A DNA stretch of 64,000 nt from Chrysomallon squamiferum (GCA_012295275.1 CM022673.1:26854761-26918760), one strand, 5' to 3'. Shown: positions 41,495 to 55,338, counted from the stretch's first letter. The notes: generated from the letters alone by a model not told the origin. Made by a program: numbers and translations.

Positions 41495-41652
41495 TCACTG
41501 CTCGGCGCTTCGGACTTCAGTTTTGACAGAGTTATCTTGCTCTTCCCGTCTGTTACTGTTTGCAGTTTGTGTAGGTGGCGCCACTGTTTGCACTCTGTCC
41601 GTCGTTGTTTCTGTTACTCCTTTGTCTCTAGCTTCCTGAAATTGATAAATTA

Positions 41653-41698
<46 letters not shown>

Positions 41699-42798
41699 TT
41701 AAATTTGAGATTAACATTCACCAGAATAACCGAGCTACCAGAAATTCAGATATGTAGAAATCAAGCGTTACATATAATAGTATATTTTGAACAAAAAATA
41801 ATTATGATGATTTATCTTGGAAGAATCCAACTGAAGAAGAAAACAGTGGTTGTCTAATCCTTGTTGTTGCTTGCCAAGGGCCCCAAAAATGTACGACTGC
41901 AACTGATTATATCTACATGGTTTCGATATTCAGCATCTATATCTTATATAACTAATTTATATGAACTTCTTTCTCAAGCTAGATAAGTACCTGACATTAA
42001 CGTATACACATACACACATCCATATACACACTATCACAGACGTAGACACACACACACAAACACACACACACACACACACACGAATGCAAGAACTTACAGA
42101 AGCTATTTTGCTTCTGTCTAGCAACGACGCCAAAGTTGGTGTGATTTCACGTTGTTGTTCGTCATGAAGATGATGTTGACGCAGATGATGGCTAAGATAC
42201 TGTCCGTGTCGATAACAGCCACAACATGGACAGCAACAAGGACAACATCCTTGAGCTGACATAAACATAGAAGCTGCAACTAAAAAAAAAAAAAAAAAAT
42301 TTAATGTGTGAAACAGCTGACTTTCGACAAATATATAATAATTATATATAACAGAAATACATATACATTTTTTAAATGATAAAAAAAAACAGAGAAGAAA
42401 ACGAAATTATGAAAATGTCAGTGAAAATACAGTTTACCAGTAGTTAATATATATATATATTCAGTGAGTCACGTCAACCTGAGAAACGCTTTAACATAAT
42501 CAAAGTTGGAACATCGGAGACTGGTGGATTTGACTGTTCAGCTACGTATTATCGTGTTAGTAAGTTATCGGGTTAATCAAAAGAAAATTCAGAGAAAGTA
42601 TAATAGTAGTCCAGGACAAGATCCTGTAGCGAGATGCATCAGAGAACTTTCAGTGTTAAGGGGAATAACTTAACCATTGCCTCTAATATCTACGATTTTA
42701 GTACCTGTTGTATTATAAAACAGGAAAAAAAAAAATCAGCACTGAATTATGGCGTTCAACTTACAGACAACAGAAATCAGTATTATTCCAGTCTTCAT
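41495..42798 (-). CDS. Secreted CCPCCCPCC, His/Gln-rich protein
   Basis: Three coding exons: 42798-42765 (34 nt, donor gtaagt), 42279-42098 (donor gtaagt) and 41635-41495 (acceptor tttcag, TGA 41497-41495), giving 118 aa; the introns are phase 1 and phase 0. MKTGIILISVV, then FAASMFMSAQG, is a signal peptide. Next come CCPCCCPCCGC, a basic His/Gln tract (YLSHHLRQHHLHDEQQ), and a polar Thr/Glu-rich tail (VTETTTDRVQTVAPPT, ending RSAEQ). Exon 1 length, phase-1 intron, TATA spacing and Cys run directly after the signal place it in the same family as 54176, 55971, 59584 and 60606, with an added C-terminal exon. His and Cys could bind metal; that is inference. The acceptor is doubled (ttttag|TTGCAG). 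Confidence 0.7.
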
Positions 42799-42873
42799 CG
42801 TTGCAGTATCTAAATGTAATTCAGAGTAGTCTTTCTGTTTGGTGATGAAGATTAATTACGGATCTTTAGGGGT

Positions 42874-42880
42874 TTATATA
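42874..42880 (-). promoter_or_regulatory. TATA box of the CCPCCCPCC gene
   Basis: TATATAA on the - strand, 82 nt upstream of the ATG. Confidence 0.55.
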
Positions 42881-45800
42881 CCACAGGAAACAAAAGACTG
42901 GAGAAAACAATTTACATTATGTTTCCGCCGTCTGTATTAAAAATTAAAAATAATTTATTTTGAGACTGTTTCATTTTAAGCTTTCCTTTTTGATATCTGT
43001 GGTGATTTTTACTAAATATTTTTATTTGTGTGTTTTATTTTTGTATCATTGGTGTGTATTTTTGGCTAGCCAGATCACAGAAACGCGCTGTGACACGTGA
43101 CATGCTGTGAAATGAAACATAAATTTCTCGTTTTAAATCGGTGTGGAACAGGTAGGAGGTATGCACATGCGGTGAAAAGATTATCATGTTTCTGTATATA
43201 AATTCTCACATTATCACTTTATATATGATATAAACAGTTGTTTTAGTCAGTCAAAATATTGAAAAGTTTTTTTTTTTTTTTTTTTTTTTTACTGACCAAC
43301 GTAACTAATTTTATTATTTTATTTGAAACAGATTATCTTAATTTCTTTTAAATTAATTAATTTTTGGTTTTAGTTAATTTTAGACAACGATGTATTTTCT
43401 AAACACAAATAATATTTTAAAATAATATACATTTAATACAATTATATTTAAAATATATTTGAGAAATAATAATTTAATAATAATAAAATAGAGAAAATAA
43501 TAATCTAAAATAATAAAATAATAATAAATAAAATAAATAAATAAATAAAATAATTTTAATAATAAATAAAAAATAAATATTTTAAAAATATAAACAAAAA
43601 AATAAAATAATAATAATAATAATAATAATAATAATTAATAAATAAAATAAAAATAAAAACAAAATGCAGTATTAAAATTTTTGTAAAATGAGTTTTAAAA
43701 TAATTTTAAATTGCCTTTCTGACCATTAGTTTTAAAATAATTTTAAATTTCGTTTTAAAGAATTCACTGAAATGCTCAGTCTAGCTTATTTCTTCTCGTT
43801 AGCAGTTAGCAGGATTGGACATTTTTATTCTGATAATCAAACATTTCCTATTCCGTCCTGGCCTTAGCGGGAATAATTTCTGAATACGCTTGGATAAATT
43901 CAATTTATGAATTTCTGTATTTTAACATTAATTATAGTAAGCATCAGTTTCTTGGCATATGCCGTAGTTTGAAAGTGATCAGTCCGACGAGACGGTGCGG
44001 TGCACATAATGGAGGAAACACAAAACAAGCAGAAACAAAAACAAATGGAGAAGACGAAGTTTTGAGTAGGAGATGTAGCAATCAATGGAATATTATTTGG
44101 TTTGTTTTACTTTATTATTCCTCCGTTGTAGAATAAATAGACTGTCTTAACGTTTATTCTTTCGCCATTCTTCTATTCTGTATATACCAGAAGTGTTTAG
44201 ACTAAACTTCAAAATGCGAATCGACTCAGTCTTGTTTTGTTACGTAATTTGTTATTCATAATATTTACAATCGTAACACGATGCGTCATAATTCGACTTA
44301 TTCTTTTTAATAAAACTTAAACATTATTTATATATACAATGCAAGCTTTAATTTTGTTTAGAATCAAACAAAGTAAAAGGAGGACTGTCATTTCATTTGA
44401 CAGCGAATGAGTGACAGCCTCGATTTATCGGTCTGACTGTATTAATGTCGGATTATGTTAACAATAGCAGGCAATGAGGTCAGGCCAAAAAAAAAAAAAA
44501 TTAAAATTAAAGCTTTGAATTCAAAATAATTTTCAGTGTACGTAGCTTTTTAGTAACTATTTTATTCTCCCCATATTATAATACTTAAATATTTACTCAC
44601 TCACTGAACATTTATACTAAATTGGTAAACGACATACATAAATTATTAAATAACCCGTTTGAAATTTACATTATTTTAAGGACTAACATAGGCTTCTGTC
44701 AGAACGCGACAGATACCAGACATATGCATTCTTGAATTTTCTTAACATTATACAGTTGTCTAAATTTTACCTGAATTTATATTTACTTATTGTTTTTGTG
44801 GTGTGAGATGGAAGGATGGGCATAATTTAGGAATAAAGTTTTATGTTAATTCTGCATTACAGTCTGAACTAGAGACAAATATATATATATTTTTAAAGCT
44901 TATTGCACATATCCATCTTTATTTGTTGATGTAAATAAATAAGAAATGACTGTTCAAACGAAGATAATAATAAAATGAAATTAAAAGAAAGAAAGAAGTA
45001 AAAAATAATAATAATAAATAAATAAAATAAAATGTTGTCAGACGAGTAACTTGATTTGACCTCACTGATCAGCATACTATTCAGAAAATTTCTTTTATGT
45101 AAAACTAATCTTGCTAAGCCAGTCTGAGTAAAAATAATATCAAGTTTAGGTAGATTTACACTGATTCTGAAAAGGCTTCGGCACTTCATATCTTGGATGT
45201 GTTTTGGTTTGAAAACATATCTTCATATTTATACATAATATACATAAAAAAATAATAAAATAATAAAATAAACAAACAAAAAATCTGTTTATGAATATCA
45301 TATTTTCAAAACCTGCAGTTTATAGTTACCAATATTTACTAAAAAAATATTGCTACACACTTTTAAATGTCTTAATGTTTCACACTCGACAAACACAAAC
45401 ATTTAATTTGTGTCTGGCAACAAAAACGGTTTACTTGAAATGCCTGCTAATTGCTGACTCAAACTCATTTTGTGTAAATTCGCATTTTCCGCCTCTCGTT
45501 TCAAACTGCTGTGTTAGTGCATGACATATTTAATGTGTAAAGAGGTAAATGTTTGCCTCTGCCTCACACTCTTTAAGTAGTGTAAGTTTGTACAGTTATC
45601 TTTAGACAGAAAACTGATTCAACTATTTGTTTCTGATTGCTTTGCTCAAACTCATGAATTCATAGCCGAGGGAAAAGAATTTAATGACCCTTTGGAGTGT
45701 CCACACATTAAAACAAATGTCCACACAGTAGGATGTTTTGTTTTGCTTGCAGTACACTTGCATCTATGTAATGCTCCATGGTTGGTTTGTGAAATAGTTT

Positions 45801-45940
45801 GTGAACCTGTTTTGAAATATACTTCATTTTATTCATTCATAGATTTGTGAAAAATTTATTTGTTCATTCATTTTGAGGAAATTTATCTTCATCACTCTTT
45901 ATCTGGTTTTTGTTTGTTTTATTGGGATCCACTTTTTATT
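42881..45940. other. Intergenic, AT-rich
   Basis: No gene I can support. Poly-T at 43266-43290, mixed AAT/AAAT tracts at 43440-43660. The open frames at 43900, 44893 and 45291 show no domain or splice support. Confidence 0.5.
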
Positions 45941-45945
45941 TTGCT

Positions 45946-45965
45946 ATGATGCGACTATCACAGAG
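45946..45965 (+). CDS. Possible upstream coding exon of the tetraspanin gene
   Basis: ATGATGCGACTATCACAGAG followed by the donor gtaaga. Joined to the acceptor at 47070/47071 (ttttcag), it stays in frame through LTSQKLRQAS into the MASEKTSF start, adding about 18 residues to the cytoplasmic N-terminus. It could equally be 5' UTR. Confidence 0.35.
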
Positions 45966-47101
45966 GTAAGAAAATAATAAAATAAACTTGTTCATTATGT
46001 TTAGAAGTCATAAGTACTTAGCAAACAATTGTGATTTCTGAAATATATCTTTAGTTGTTCTTATTGTAACCTAAATGAATTTTGTTTGCTTCAAAATTAT
46101 ATTTTTATTTTGTTACTAACTGTATACCTTTGCTGACAGTAAAGTTCAACAATAAATTAACTTTTATGTTTGGAAGTGAAATTTTTTATTTTTTTATTGT
46201 GATACTGTTTTGAATATAGAAATGTAAGTTAAAACTGATTGACTAAAAGTTTTGATAACCTGATCTAACATTTGTGATTATTAAGAATGTTTGTTAATAC
46301 ATCAAAGAGCAAGTCATATGTAGCATTATAATGTTATAATGGTTAAAAAATAGTTTTATAATTCTTTTATAATTACAAGTACCTGTGCCATTGTGTCATA
46401 ATTATTTTATATCAAAATTAGTATTCATTTGAAACCTACCATTTTTGTTATATATGTTGAACTGTTTCGCTGCAGACATCAAATGATCACTAACAAGCAG
46501 ATTTCAAACCCAAATACTGTACAGTTATGATTCCTTTTTTTCCTATTTAAACAACAACAAAAACCCAACAAAAACAACAAACAAACAAAACAGTAACAAC
46601 AAAAAACAAAAACAACAAACAAACAAAACAATAACAACAAAAAACATGAAGACAATAGTAATAGAGTAAAAGTGATAAATCATTAACTGTTATGAAGCCG
46701 GTAATTCATTTTATGACATTTCTGTTTGATGTTTTCTCATTTGCTTATATAATTTTAATAATATATTAATTTTACTATAGATAAATGTAAGATTTATGTG
46801 AGGGTTTTTTTTCACACCTGGAATACTAACAGTATACTTTTGCTAATATAATTTTTATAATAATAATAAAAAAAAATTACTGCAGATAAATGTAAGATTT
46901 TTAAATGAATTTCTGTTTTTTTTTTTTTTTAACACCTGGAATACTAACACTATACCTCTACTATTATAATTTTAATTATACTGTAGATAAATATAAGATT
47001 TATATGTTGTTATTTGTTTTTTTCTACACCTCATTCTACTTCGTAGTGAACATTTTGATTTTATTTTCAGGTTGACAAGTCAGAAACTGCGACAGGCCAG
47101 C

Positions 47102-50100
47102 ATGGCAAGTGAGAAGACCAGTTTCAGTGTTGTGAAATATGTCTTCTTTGCTTTTAATGTCTTCATCTGGGTGAGGAAATACTTACTAAACTATTGTATT
47201 AAATTTGTTAATCAATCTGGTACATTAAACATTTATTTCACTGTTACAAATTACGTTTTTTAATAAATCTGGTACATTTAATTAAGTATTACACATTATG
47301 ATTATTAATGATACATTACATATTTATTTTAATGTTATAAATTATGTGTTTTTTTTTTAAATTAATATGGTACAGTAAATATAAAATTTAGTGTTTTAAA
47401 TTATGGTTTTTTAATGAATGAATGTGACATATTAAACATTTATTTAACTGTTTATAAATAAAGTCTTTGAATTAATTTGGAACATTACAGTATGTTTTGA
47501 TTTTTAGTGTTATATTTCTATGATTTTTATTTATTTTTTTTTTTTTTCAGCTGCTAGGATGTGGGGTCCTTGCTTTAGGAATCTGGCTGCAGGTGAACAG
47601 GAGTCAGTTCATCACTCTGTTGCCAACATACAGCTTCCTCAGTGCTTCTGCACTGTGCATCTCTGCTGGTGCTATAATTCTCATTGTTGGTTTTCTAGGA
47701 TGCTGTGGAGCATTCCTTGAAAACCAGTGTATGCTCATTGGGGTGAGTAGCAGTATTCTGGAGTTTGAGTTTTACTCAAGAAAATTACGTAATTTTGTTT
47801 TATGTAATGACAATAGAAAGTGTGCCAGTGTATTGTTGTTGTTTTTTTCAGTGTAGAAAAGTTTGAAATGTTAAGAAAATAATATTACCTTTTCTTTAAC
47901 AAAGATAACAATCAGAGTGAAATATTTAAATTATGGCAGAAGTAGATAATGTCAATGAATTAACTGATCAAAATGAGATATGATTACACTGAAGTTTCTT
48001 CTATAACTTAATCCGTTATGTCCACCTAGATGTTCATTACAGGTGCAGGTTAAGTCAAAACTGTAATTGTTCTAGTTGTTAAAGTTACTTAATACATTAA
48101 TTCTGTATACAGATGTGTTATTTTTACTTTCCTTCTTTCTTCAGAGACTGTTAGACACTCACAGAATGACTGCAGTGGGCTTCACATTGTTACAACATAA
48201 ATTAAAAATGTATTCATTCATGTTCAAATGCTGATCTGTGCAGTGCCTTCATGTAACTGATGTATTTGAATTATTTCAGTATTTTGTGATGGTTCTGCTT
48301 ATCTTTGCACTGGAAATTACAGCAGGGACTCTGGGCTTTGTGAAGAAGGATGAGGTAAGAAAATAAGTTGCGTACATTCTAAATAAAAACAGATCTGTAG
48401 CAAAAAAATAAAAGCTTTCAGCCAGGAGAAATCCAGTGAAAACTGATACTAGCTATGGACCAAGTTTAAGACCAGAACTGATTTATATTTCTGGACCAGT
48501 TTTAATATACATATGTACATTTTTTGTTAATTAATTTTCATTGTTTATTTAATATTTTAAATTATGTATAGATTTCTTTAGTGGCTGTCTTTAAAATAAA
48601 AATGTTTTAATGGAAAGGAATATTATTTGAATAATCTGCTCATTTCTCAAAATGTGTTTTGAAAAAATCAGGCAAACGAAATACTTCGAAAAAATCTTCA
48701 TTTTTAAAAAAAAAAAAATTAATTTTAGACACACACGACTGCAGATTGTGAAATTATATGACAGATGATGAAAATTAACAATTGTTTTCAGGTTGAAAAG
48801 CTCATTAAAAAGGAACTGCTGTCTAGCATGAAGACAGAATATGCTCCTGTGGTACACAATCCAAACATTGAAGGATGGCGCGAGATATTCGACTCCCTGC
48901 AGACAGAGGTTTGAGAAATACTCACTTCGTACATCAGCTCTGTCATTTACATTTTAGTCATTTATATTTTATTCAGCTGCATTTTTCAGTTAAAATTCTC
49001 AGTTATCACTTATTTTGTTAATATTATTCACGTTTTAGGAAAATGTATTTTTTATTTAATTGTTTGCGACTGTGAGTTATTTTGGGGGTTTTTTATTCAT
49101 AGTTTAATAATTGCAGTTTTCTCTTGACTTTATTTTATTTTGTTAAAATTTAATAGAATTTTGTTTAATTGTTTTGCACTTTGCTGATAATTCCAGTGAA
49201 TATTTTATCTTGTTTATTAACAACAGTATAATTTACAAAGTAATAATAAGTAGTTTTTAAAAATTGAATAAAACAGTTTTAGTGTTAATTTAAATTTTTT
49301 GAATTATTATATCAAAGGGAGACAATCATGGAATTAGATTTCTAAGACTATTGTATATATTAACAATCAATTCATATTTTCTTGTTCATGCAAAAATCAG
49401 AATTTAAGAGAAATATGTTGTGCTGTTTAAACATAAGAAGAAAAAAACTTTAAATAATTATCAAAATGGCACAACAAATTAATTATAACGTTATACGTGC
49501 AGAAAGATATTTTGAAAATATTTTCGTGACATTTTTGTCTTTTTTTTAAATTGTTTTTCCTACATTTCATGTTACTTGTTTGTTAAGTTGAGGTGCTGTG
49601 GAGTAAACAACTACACTGACTGGTACAACATCAAAGCCTGGCCAGATGAAAGCAGAGTTCCAGACTCATGTTGTGTCGTTCCAACTGACAACTGTGGTCT
49701 CCTCGACAAATCATTTTGGTTTGATAGGGTCTGTTTTAGTTTTTAATCTTTAAAATTTAAAATAAATCAGATTTAAAAAAAAACTATTAAAAAAATAGAA
49801 ATAAACCAAAAAAAAAAAAAAACCCAATAACAATATTAAAATTAAATTAAATTAAATTAAAAATAAAATTTAATTAAAAAACAAAAAAAAAAAATAAAAA
49901 AAATATTTATCTAATTAAAATTACAATTAAATTTTAAATTAAATTAAAATTAAACATACATAAAAGTGTTTAAAAAAATTAAAAAATTTAAAAATATTTA
50001 TCCAATTAAAAAATGGATTAATCAAAATAAATTTCAAAAATGGAAATCGAAAATAAATTTACAAAATGTTTACAAAATATTTTTATTGACATTTTACAGA

Positions 50101-50487
50101 AATACTTCATTTTAACTCGTCCTTTGTTAAATGAGATAATTTTGCATTGCAGGGCTGCCTAGGAGAAATTGAGTACTGGTTTGTTAGAAATATGTATGTG
50201 CTGGGAGTTGTTGGCATCACTGTTGGTGTTATACAGGTAATTCAGATACCTTCTTCACATTATTTACATTGTTCTTTTTCACATTAAATTTTTTAAATAT
50301 GTCAAAGAAAGAGCTGGTTCATTGTCACGATATTAAAAAAATGTTTATAATATAATAATATTTTATAATAGTTAATGAAACTCGATATCGAACAGTGAAT
50401 TATTAAAAAAATATATATAACTTTCTATGATTTTTAAATTGTTTGTTAAATATGTTAATAAAAAAGGAGGTTCGGAATCAATATAAT

Positions 50488-50527
<40 letters not shown>

Positions 50528-50843
50528 TATTTAATATAACTATGATTTTACACTGTTAATTAAGATCATATTGATTTTTGAATAATTAAAATATTCAGTG
50601 AAAGAAATTTCGATTTAACAGTCAAATAACTATTAATGATATATTATTCTGAATATTAAGTTATCTCAAAACTTGTTGAATGGCTTCAAGAAGTTCTCAG
50701 TTATAAAAATTTGTCTATTAATGTATAATTTATTTTTTATTTTTTTAAACTTTTTTTTGTTTTGTTTTTTGATATAGATTCTTGGCATGGTGGCTGCCAT
50801 AATACTTTTCTGCTACTTGAGAAATAGGAAATTTCTACTTTAA
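47102..50843 (+). CDS. Tetraspanin
   Basis: Seven coding exons, all phase 0: 47102-47170, 47551-47742, 48280-48354, 48792-48908, 49588-49728, 50153-50236 and 50778-50843; 247 aa. Four membrane segments: about residues 11-35, 52-75, 88-107 and 208-235. The signature GCCGAFLENQC follows TM2 (CCG at 74-76). The large extracellular loop (about 108-207) has the C-C-G motif at 154-156, PDSCC (179-180), C187 and C200, i.e. six loop cysteines. N-glycosylation sequons at N39 and N159. Tetraspanins organise membrane microdomains with integrins and other partners at the cell surface. The start MASEKTSF is the usual length; exon sequence from 47071 is upstream of it and in frame. I do not assign a subfamily. 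Confidence 0.92.
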
Positions 50844-53800
50844 TGGAACGAAAAAAAAAAAAAAAAAACAACAAATTTTTAATTTCACATAGTCAGTGGT
50901 GATCCCTTTGTCAGACACTTTCAGTTGTTGCATGATCAGGAAATCTGTTCACAAAAATACCTGACCTGGTTTTTGTGTTTTATTGTGGTCAGTGAGTTGT
51001 ATTTTGACTACTGCTTCCATTATAATCTCTAAGTCAAAATGATGCAGTGTCATTATTGATGCTACATATTTTTAAATGTTTATGGTATATATATTTTTAG
51101 ATTTAGGATGGTATGTAATCCATTATTTCACAGACAGTGTCGTACTCAATTTGAAAACAATGTGTTATGTTCACCATCATTTTCAGTTAATGATTATTAA
51201 TGACAGTTTTGTTTATGATTTAGTAATGAAATAACTAGTGGCATTCGGGAAAAATGTAAATATTATTCAAATGAACATATGTATGTATATATATATATAT
51301 CACTATATAGAGATGTACATACATATTTAGAACATACATAAACACATGAATATATAGATACATACAAACATATACATACATATTATAGATACATACAAAC
51401 ATAGATATACAACAAACAAACATATACATATGTATATGTATATACATACATACAACATTACATATATATACACACATACATAAATGTGTATAGACTGATA
51501 TGCTTGTATTCATAGAAATTTCTTTCACAGAAATAAAATGTTGATTGATGATGAAGACCAAATCAGGCATTAATTAAAAAAACCTACCTCAAATGATCAT
51601 CAGCTTAATTATTACATTATCATTCTTGATTTTATAACAATTCAGATGGAAGGTATCATTTTTTTTTTAAATACATGAAATAAACATTAAAATTCTGTGT
51701 TATTAATTGCCTAATAACTAGGCAGGTTGATTTCATGTTTATTTTGAAGATTTCAGAAGTTTTCATTTTAAAACAATACACCAGATTTTAAATGCCAGAT
51801 TAAAAGAATATGGCAAAAGCATAATTTTAAAATAAACATATCAATTTTTAATTCCATGAAAGTAAATTTAACTTTTTTTTTTTTTTTTAACCTTTTAGAA
51901 ATCAGTTTATTTTCATTATAGACTACTAGAGTGAGATTTTTAATAAAAACAAATTAATGCAAATGTTTTTTTATTTATATGTAACTACTATTATTTGTTT
52001 TAATTATGTTGGGTAATGTTTTAGTAACTATAAAAAAAATTTGTCTAAGTTGTTCTGCTTTTTAACAAGAATGAAAATCTAAAACGAGAAACAAACAAGT
52101 CTTAAGCAGTCATTTTTGATCATTTCATTTTTAAACTGTATTTCCATTTTTCACAATTGCAATATACATCATGATTGTTATAAACAATGATTCAGAAGCT
52201 TTATCTAAATGTACATTTCCAATTTTTTGATTTTTGTGAAATTATTTTATTTATTGTTATCTTCTTTAAGTATATTATGTTTTGATTTCATTCTAAATTC
52301 ATTAAAAAGCCCTCCCTACTTAATAAAAAAAATTCATTCTTTCAGATACTTTTCTTTTCATTAATGTTACTATTTGTTCAATAAAACTTTATTTACAAAT
52401 ACTTATTGATGATAATTTTGTTTTGCTACCAATATAAATATTTACAAACAACAGATTTTGGTATGAAAGTTATTATTAACCAAACCACTGTCTCCCATTA
52501 TTAACAGAAAAGAATCTATTCTACTCTCACATTCAGTAAAACGCATATCAAGACCTTTGATAAATAGTATTCATTTCTGGCAGATGCAGAATAATGTTAT
52601 TTTCTATTTAATTTTAATTTACAATTGCTCAACACTTTTTTCGGAATTGCTCTCTTTGTCATTGCTCATATATGCATGAAATTTGCTTGCCAGGTTTTAT
52701 TTCATAATCGTCGTAACTGAACTGTAAACTCATGCATGATTTTAAAAAAAATCATAATAATTTAAAAATAAAGTCACACTTGTCTTCTTTGTAACTGTTT
52801 CACTTTTGAAATAATTGTATTCACACGCAGACGTCTTTGTAAGTGTTTAAAATGTTTTCAATTCTAGTCAGATAAAATTCTAGACAAAGGATTCTACGTT
52901 TGAAAGAATGAAGACTCCAGGTTCTGATTGAATGATGATTATTTTATCATCCAGTCGGGCGATTTTTCATCATTTTATTAGCACAAATGATCATGTTATC
53001 TATAAGATAAATTGCACAGCTGCCATCACATTATTATGATTATTATTATTATTATTATTATTGAATTGTGTTACAAATTAGATAACGTCTTCAGGATTAA
53101 AACTGATGTAAGGAGATGGAGATGGTTTTATTTTTGAAACGGTACGTGATTGTAAAATGGTAATAAACACTTTATAATCTATATAATTGTTGTTTGTTGT
53201 ATCAGCATTTGGATTAACATGAATCGTTTAGGTTTATTATTATATTTACAAGTTTTTTGTGTGTGTGTGTTTTTTTTTTCCATTTTATTGTTTACATTTG
53301 TTCGTATTTTTGATGATAAATATTAACAATAAACTAAAAGTCACAAAACAAAAAATTAAATCTTGTTATTAACAAAATACTCAAACTTTTCTTTTCTGCA
53401 CTATATTTTCAAGAAAGCTATTAAATATGTACAAATTTTGTTGCAATATGAATTTAATTCTTATCTTTGTAATTTTGAAGTTCACTTGTAAAGCAACCTG
53501 ATAATTACAATAATTATATTACTGCATGATCCAGTGAATATAATATAAAAAAAATAAAATAAAAAAATAAAAAAAAAAAAAAAAATGTATATATATTTAT
53601 ATATTAATATTTTTAAAATATCAATTATTTATTAATGAAGTAAAGACTAACATCGTGTGTGTTTATTACATTCTTTATCTGACAGTGCTAGCTAGTAAAT
53701 AATATTAACAGTTTTTATTTAGGTAATGTTGAAACAGAGTAACCTACTTACTGTCCTTTTGCCTGCTTTATATTAAACGCATTGCCTATAATAAATTATG

Positions 53801-54080
53801 TGTATTAAATTTCATTTATATTTTAATCTTATAATACTTATATTCAAACCGAAAAGATTAAACTCTGCATGAACTATTTTTATGTATGATAGAAAATGCG
53901 GTTAAACCAAAACCAAAGCGAAAAATAAAACGACAAACACTTTAAAAATTAAAAAAAAAATTATTTTAAAGTATTACGTATCTTAAGATATAAGAGTTAT
54001 AAAGAGAGTGAACTGAAGGAAGATTAATAAATAAATATAAAGATGATCTCCTCCCCAAAATTTGAGGTTTCCTTGTTTTT
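50844..54080. other. Tetraspanin 3' UTR and intergenic sequence
   Basis: Several AATAAA-type signals (for example near 51533, 51681 and 52379) could end the tetraspanin mRNA. Poly-A or poly-T runs, (TA)n at 51287-51300 and ATAC words. No other gene seen. Confidence 0.5.
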
Positions 54081-54082
54081 AA

Positions 54083-54090
54083 TATAAAAG
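54083..54090 (+). promoter_or_regulatory. TATA box of the CCCC peptide gene at 54176
   Basis: TATAAAAG, 93 nt upstream of the ATG. Confidence 0.65.
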
Positions 54091-54175
54091 CGCGGATGAT
54101 CTAACATAAAGTGATTTCTGAAGACAAGTGATACAAACAAAACTGTGAACTCAAATTACGCGAAGAAAGAAGAAA

Positions 54176-54294
54176 ATGAATTTTGCAAAAATTCTGACTG
54201 TTGTTTGCCGTAAGTTTTTTTTATTTATTTATTTATTTATTTATGTATTTGTTGTTTTTGTTGCCGATTTTTAAAATTTATTTAGACGACTCTC

Positions 54295-54336
<42 letters not shown>

Positions 54337-54494
54337 ACATTACCCCCCACACACACACACACACAGTTAGTTATGGAGTTAGAAGACCTAGATATAAAAC
54401 AAAGAAAACAGACGTTCGGATATAAGTAAAAATTAATTATTTTGTAAAGTATTCCATAGTTACTTAGAAACAGAAACCAGGCTCTTTATAAGTA

Positions 54495-54529
<35 letters not shown>

Positions 54530-54556
54530 GTTATTATTGTTTTATTGTTTTTGTTG

Positions 54557-54609
<53 letters not shown>

Positions 54610-54874
54610 GATATTATCGTGGCATCATATTTCAGGATAAACAAATTCTAAGATACAATTATTTAACATAAATTAGATAAAATATATTTTATTCAGTTTT
54701 TTGCTGCATCATTTACCTTTAAAAATGCTTTGTTAATATTTTAAATTAAATATTTTCTTTTCTCTCTCTTTTTTTTTTTTCGTTTTTCATTCAGTTGCAG
54801 TTTCAATATTTGCGGCTGCCGATGCTTGCTGTTGCTGTAAATGTTGTAAGTGTTGCTGTTGCGACAAGAAGTAG
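54176..54874 (+). CDS. Secreted poly-Cys peptide (CCCCKCCKCCCCDKK)
   Basis: Exon 1 is 54176-54209 (34 nt, donor gtaagt); exon 2 starts at 54795 (acceptor attcag) and ends with TAG 54872-54874; phase-1 intron; 37 aa. MNFAKILTVVC, then LAVSIFAAADA, is the signal peptide. The predicted mature peptide is only 15 residues, 10 of them Cys. A 3' UTR intron is likely: donor TTTTAG|gtaaag at 54912, acceptor tttcag at 55207, then AATAAA at 55244-55249. It faces the relative at 55971-56462 tail to tail. The spacing of cysteines in blocks with Lys is unlike named metallothioneins; metal binding or cross-linking is possible, but unshown. Confidence 0.75.
54291..54365. repeat. (CT)n and (CA)n in intron 1
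   Basis: A CT tract to about 54333, then a CA tract. The frame read across it (54201-54425) is intronic. Confidence 0.9.
54497..54612. repeat. (TTA)n microsatellite in intron 1
   Basis: Two TTA runs separated by ttgttattgttttattg-type sequence. Confidence 0.9.
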
Positions 54875-55207
54875 ACAATGTCGACAGTGACGTAGAGAAT
54901 CCAGCATTTTAGGTAAAGACAGCATTAATATTTTTCTTTTAACATTTTGTTGGTTACATGCTTAGAAAGTGATCCGAAATTACAAATATAATAAATCTTT
55001 CTCTTGTATATAATACAACAACATCAACAACAAATATTAATTAAAAAAAAAAACTAAAAAAAAACCACTAAATAAATAAATTTAAAACAACAAAAATAAA
55101 ATAAAATAATAGTTTAAAGTAACAAACAATGATTTTATTTAGTTACAGAATTTTTAAATTATTATTTTTTTTTTAATAAATCTCTATATTTATTTATTAA
55201 TTTTCAG

Positions 55208-55260
55208 GTATATGGGAAAAACAATGTCCTTTTTTTCGGCGAAAATAAAAACAAAATAAC
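55208..55260 (+). other. Probable 3' UTR exon of the 54176 gene
   Basis: After tttcag, a short exon with aacaatgtcct and AATAAA (55244-55249). A similar caatgtctt stretch follows the atag acceptor at 61514 behind the gene at 60606. Confidence 0.4.
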
Positions 55261-55338
55261 TACTGTTTCCTTTTTGTTTTCTTTTTGTTATTAAAATAAT
55301 TAGACCAAAATATAACAACATCTGTATCTCATTGCTGT

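Noticed and set aside
42460-42670. Stretch in intron 1 of the CCPCCCPCC gene that could be translated as a helix-turn-helix-like transposase start
   Set aside because: Interrupted by stops and the similarity is too weak to support.
44893-45524. Open frames at 44893-45189 (-) and 45291-45524 (+)
   Set aside because: AT-rich chance frames with no domain, signal or splice support.
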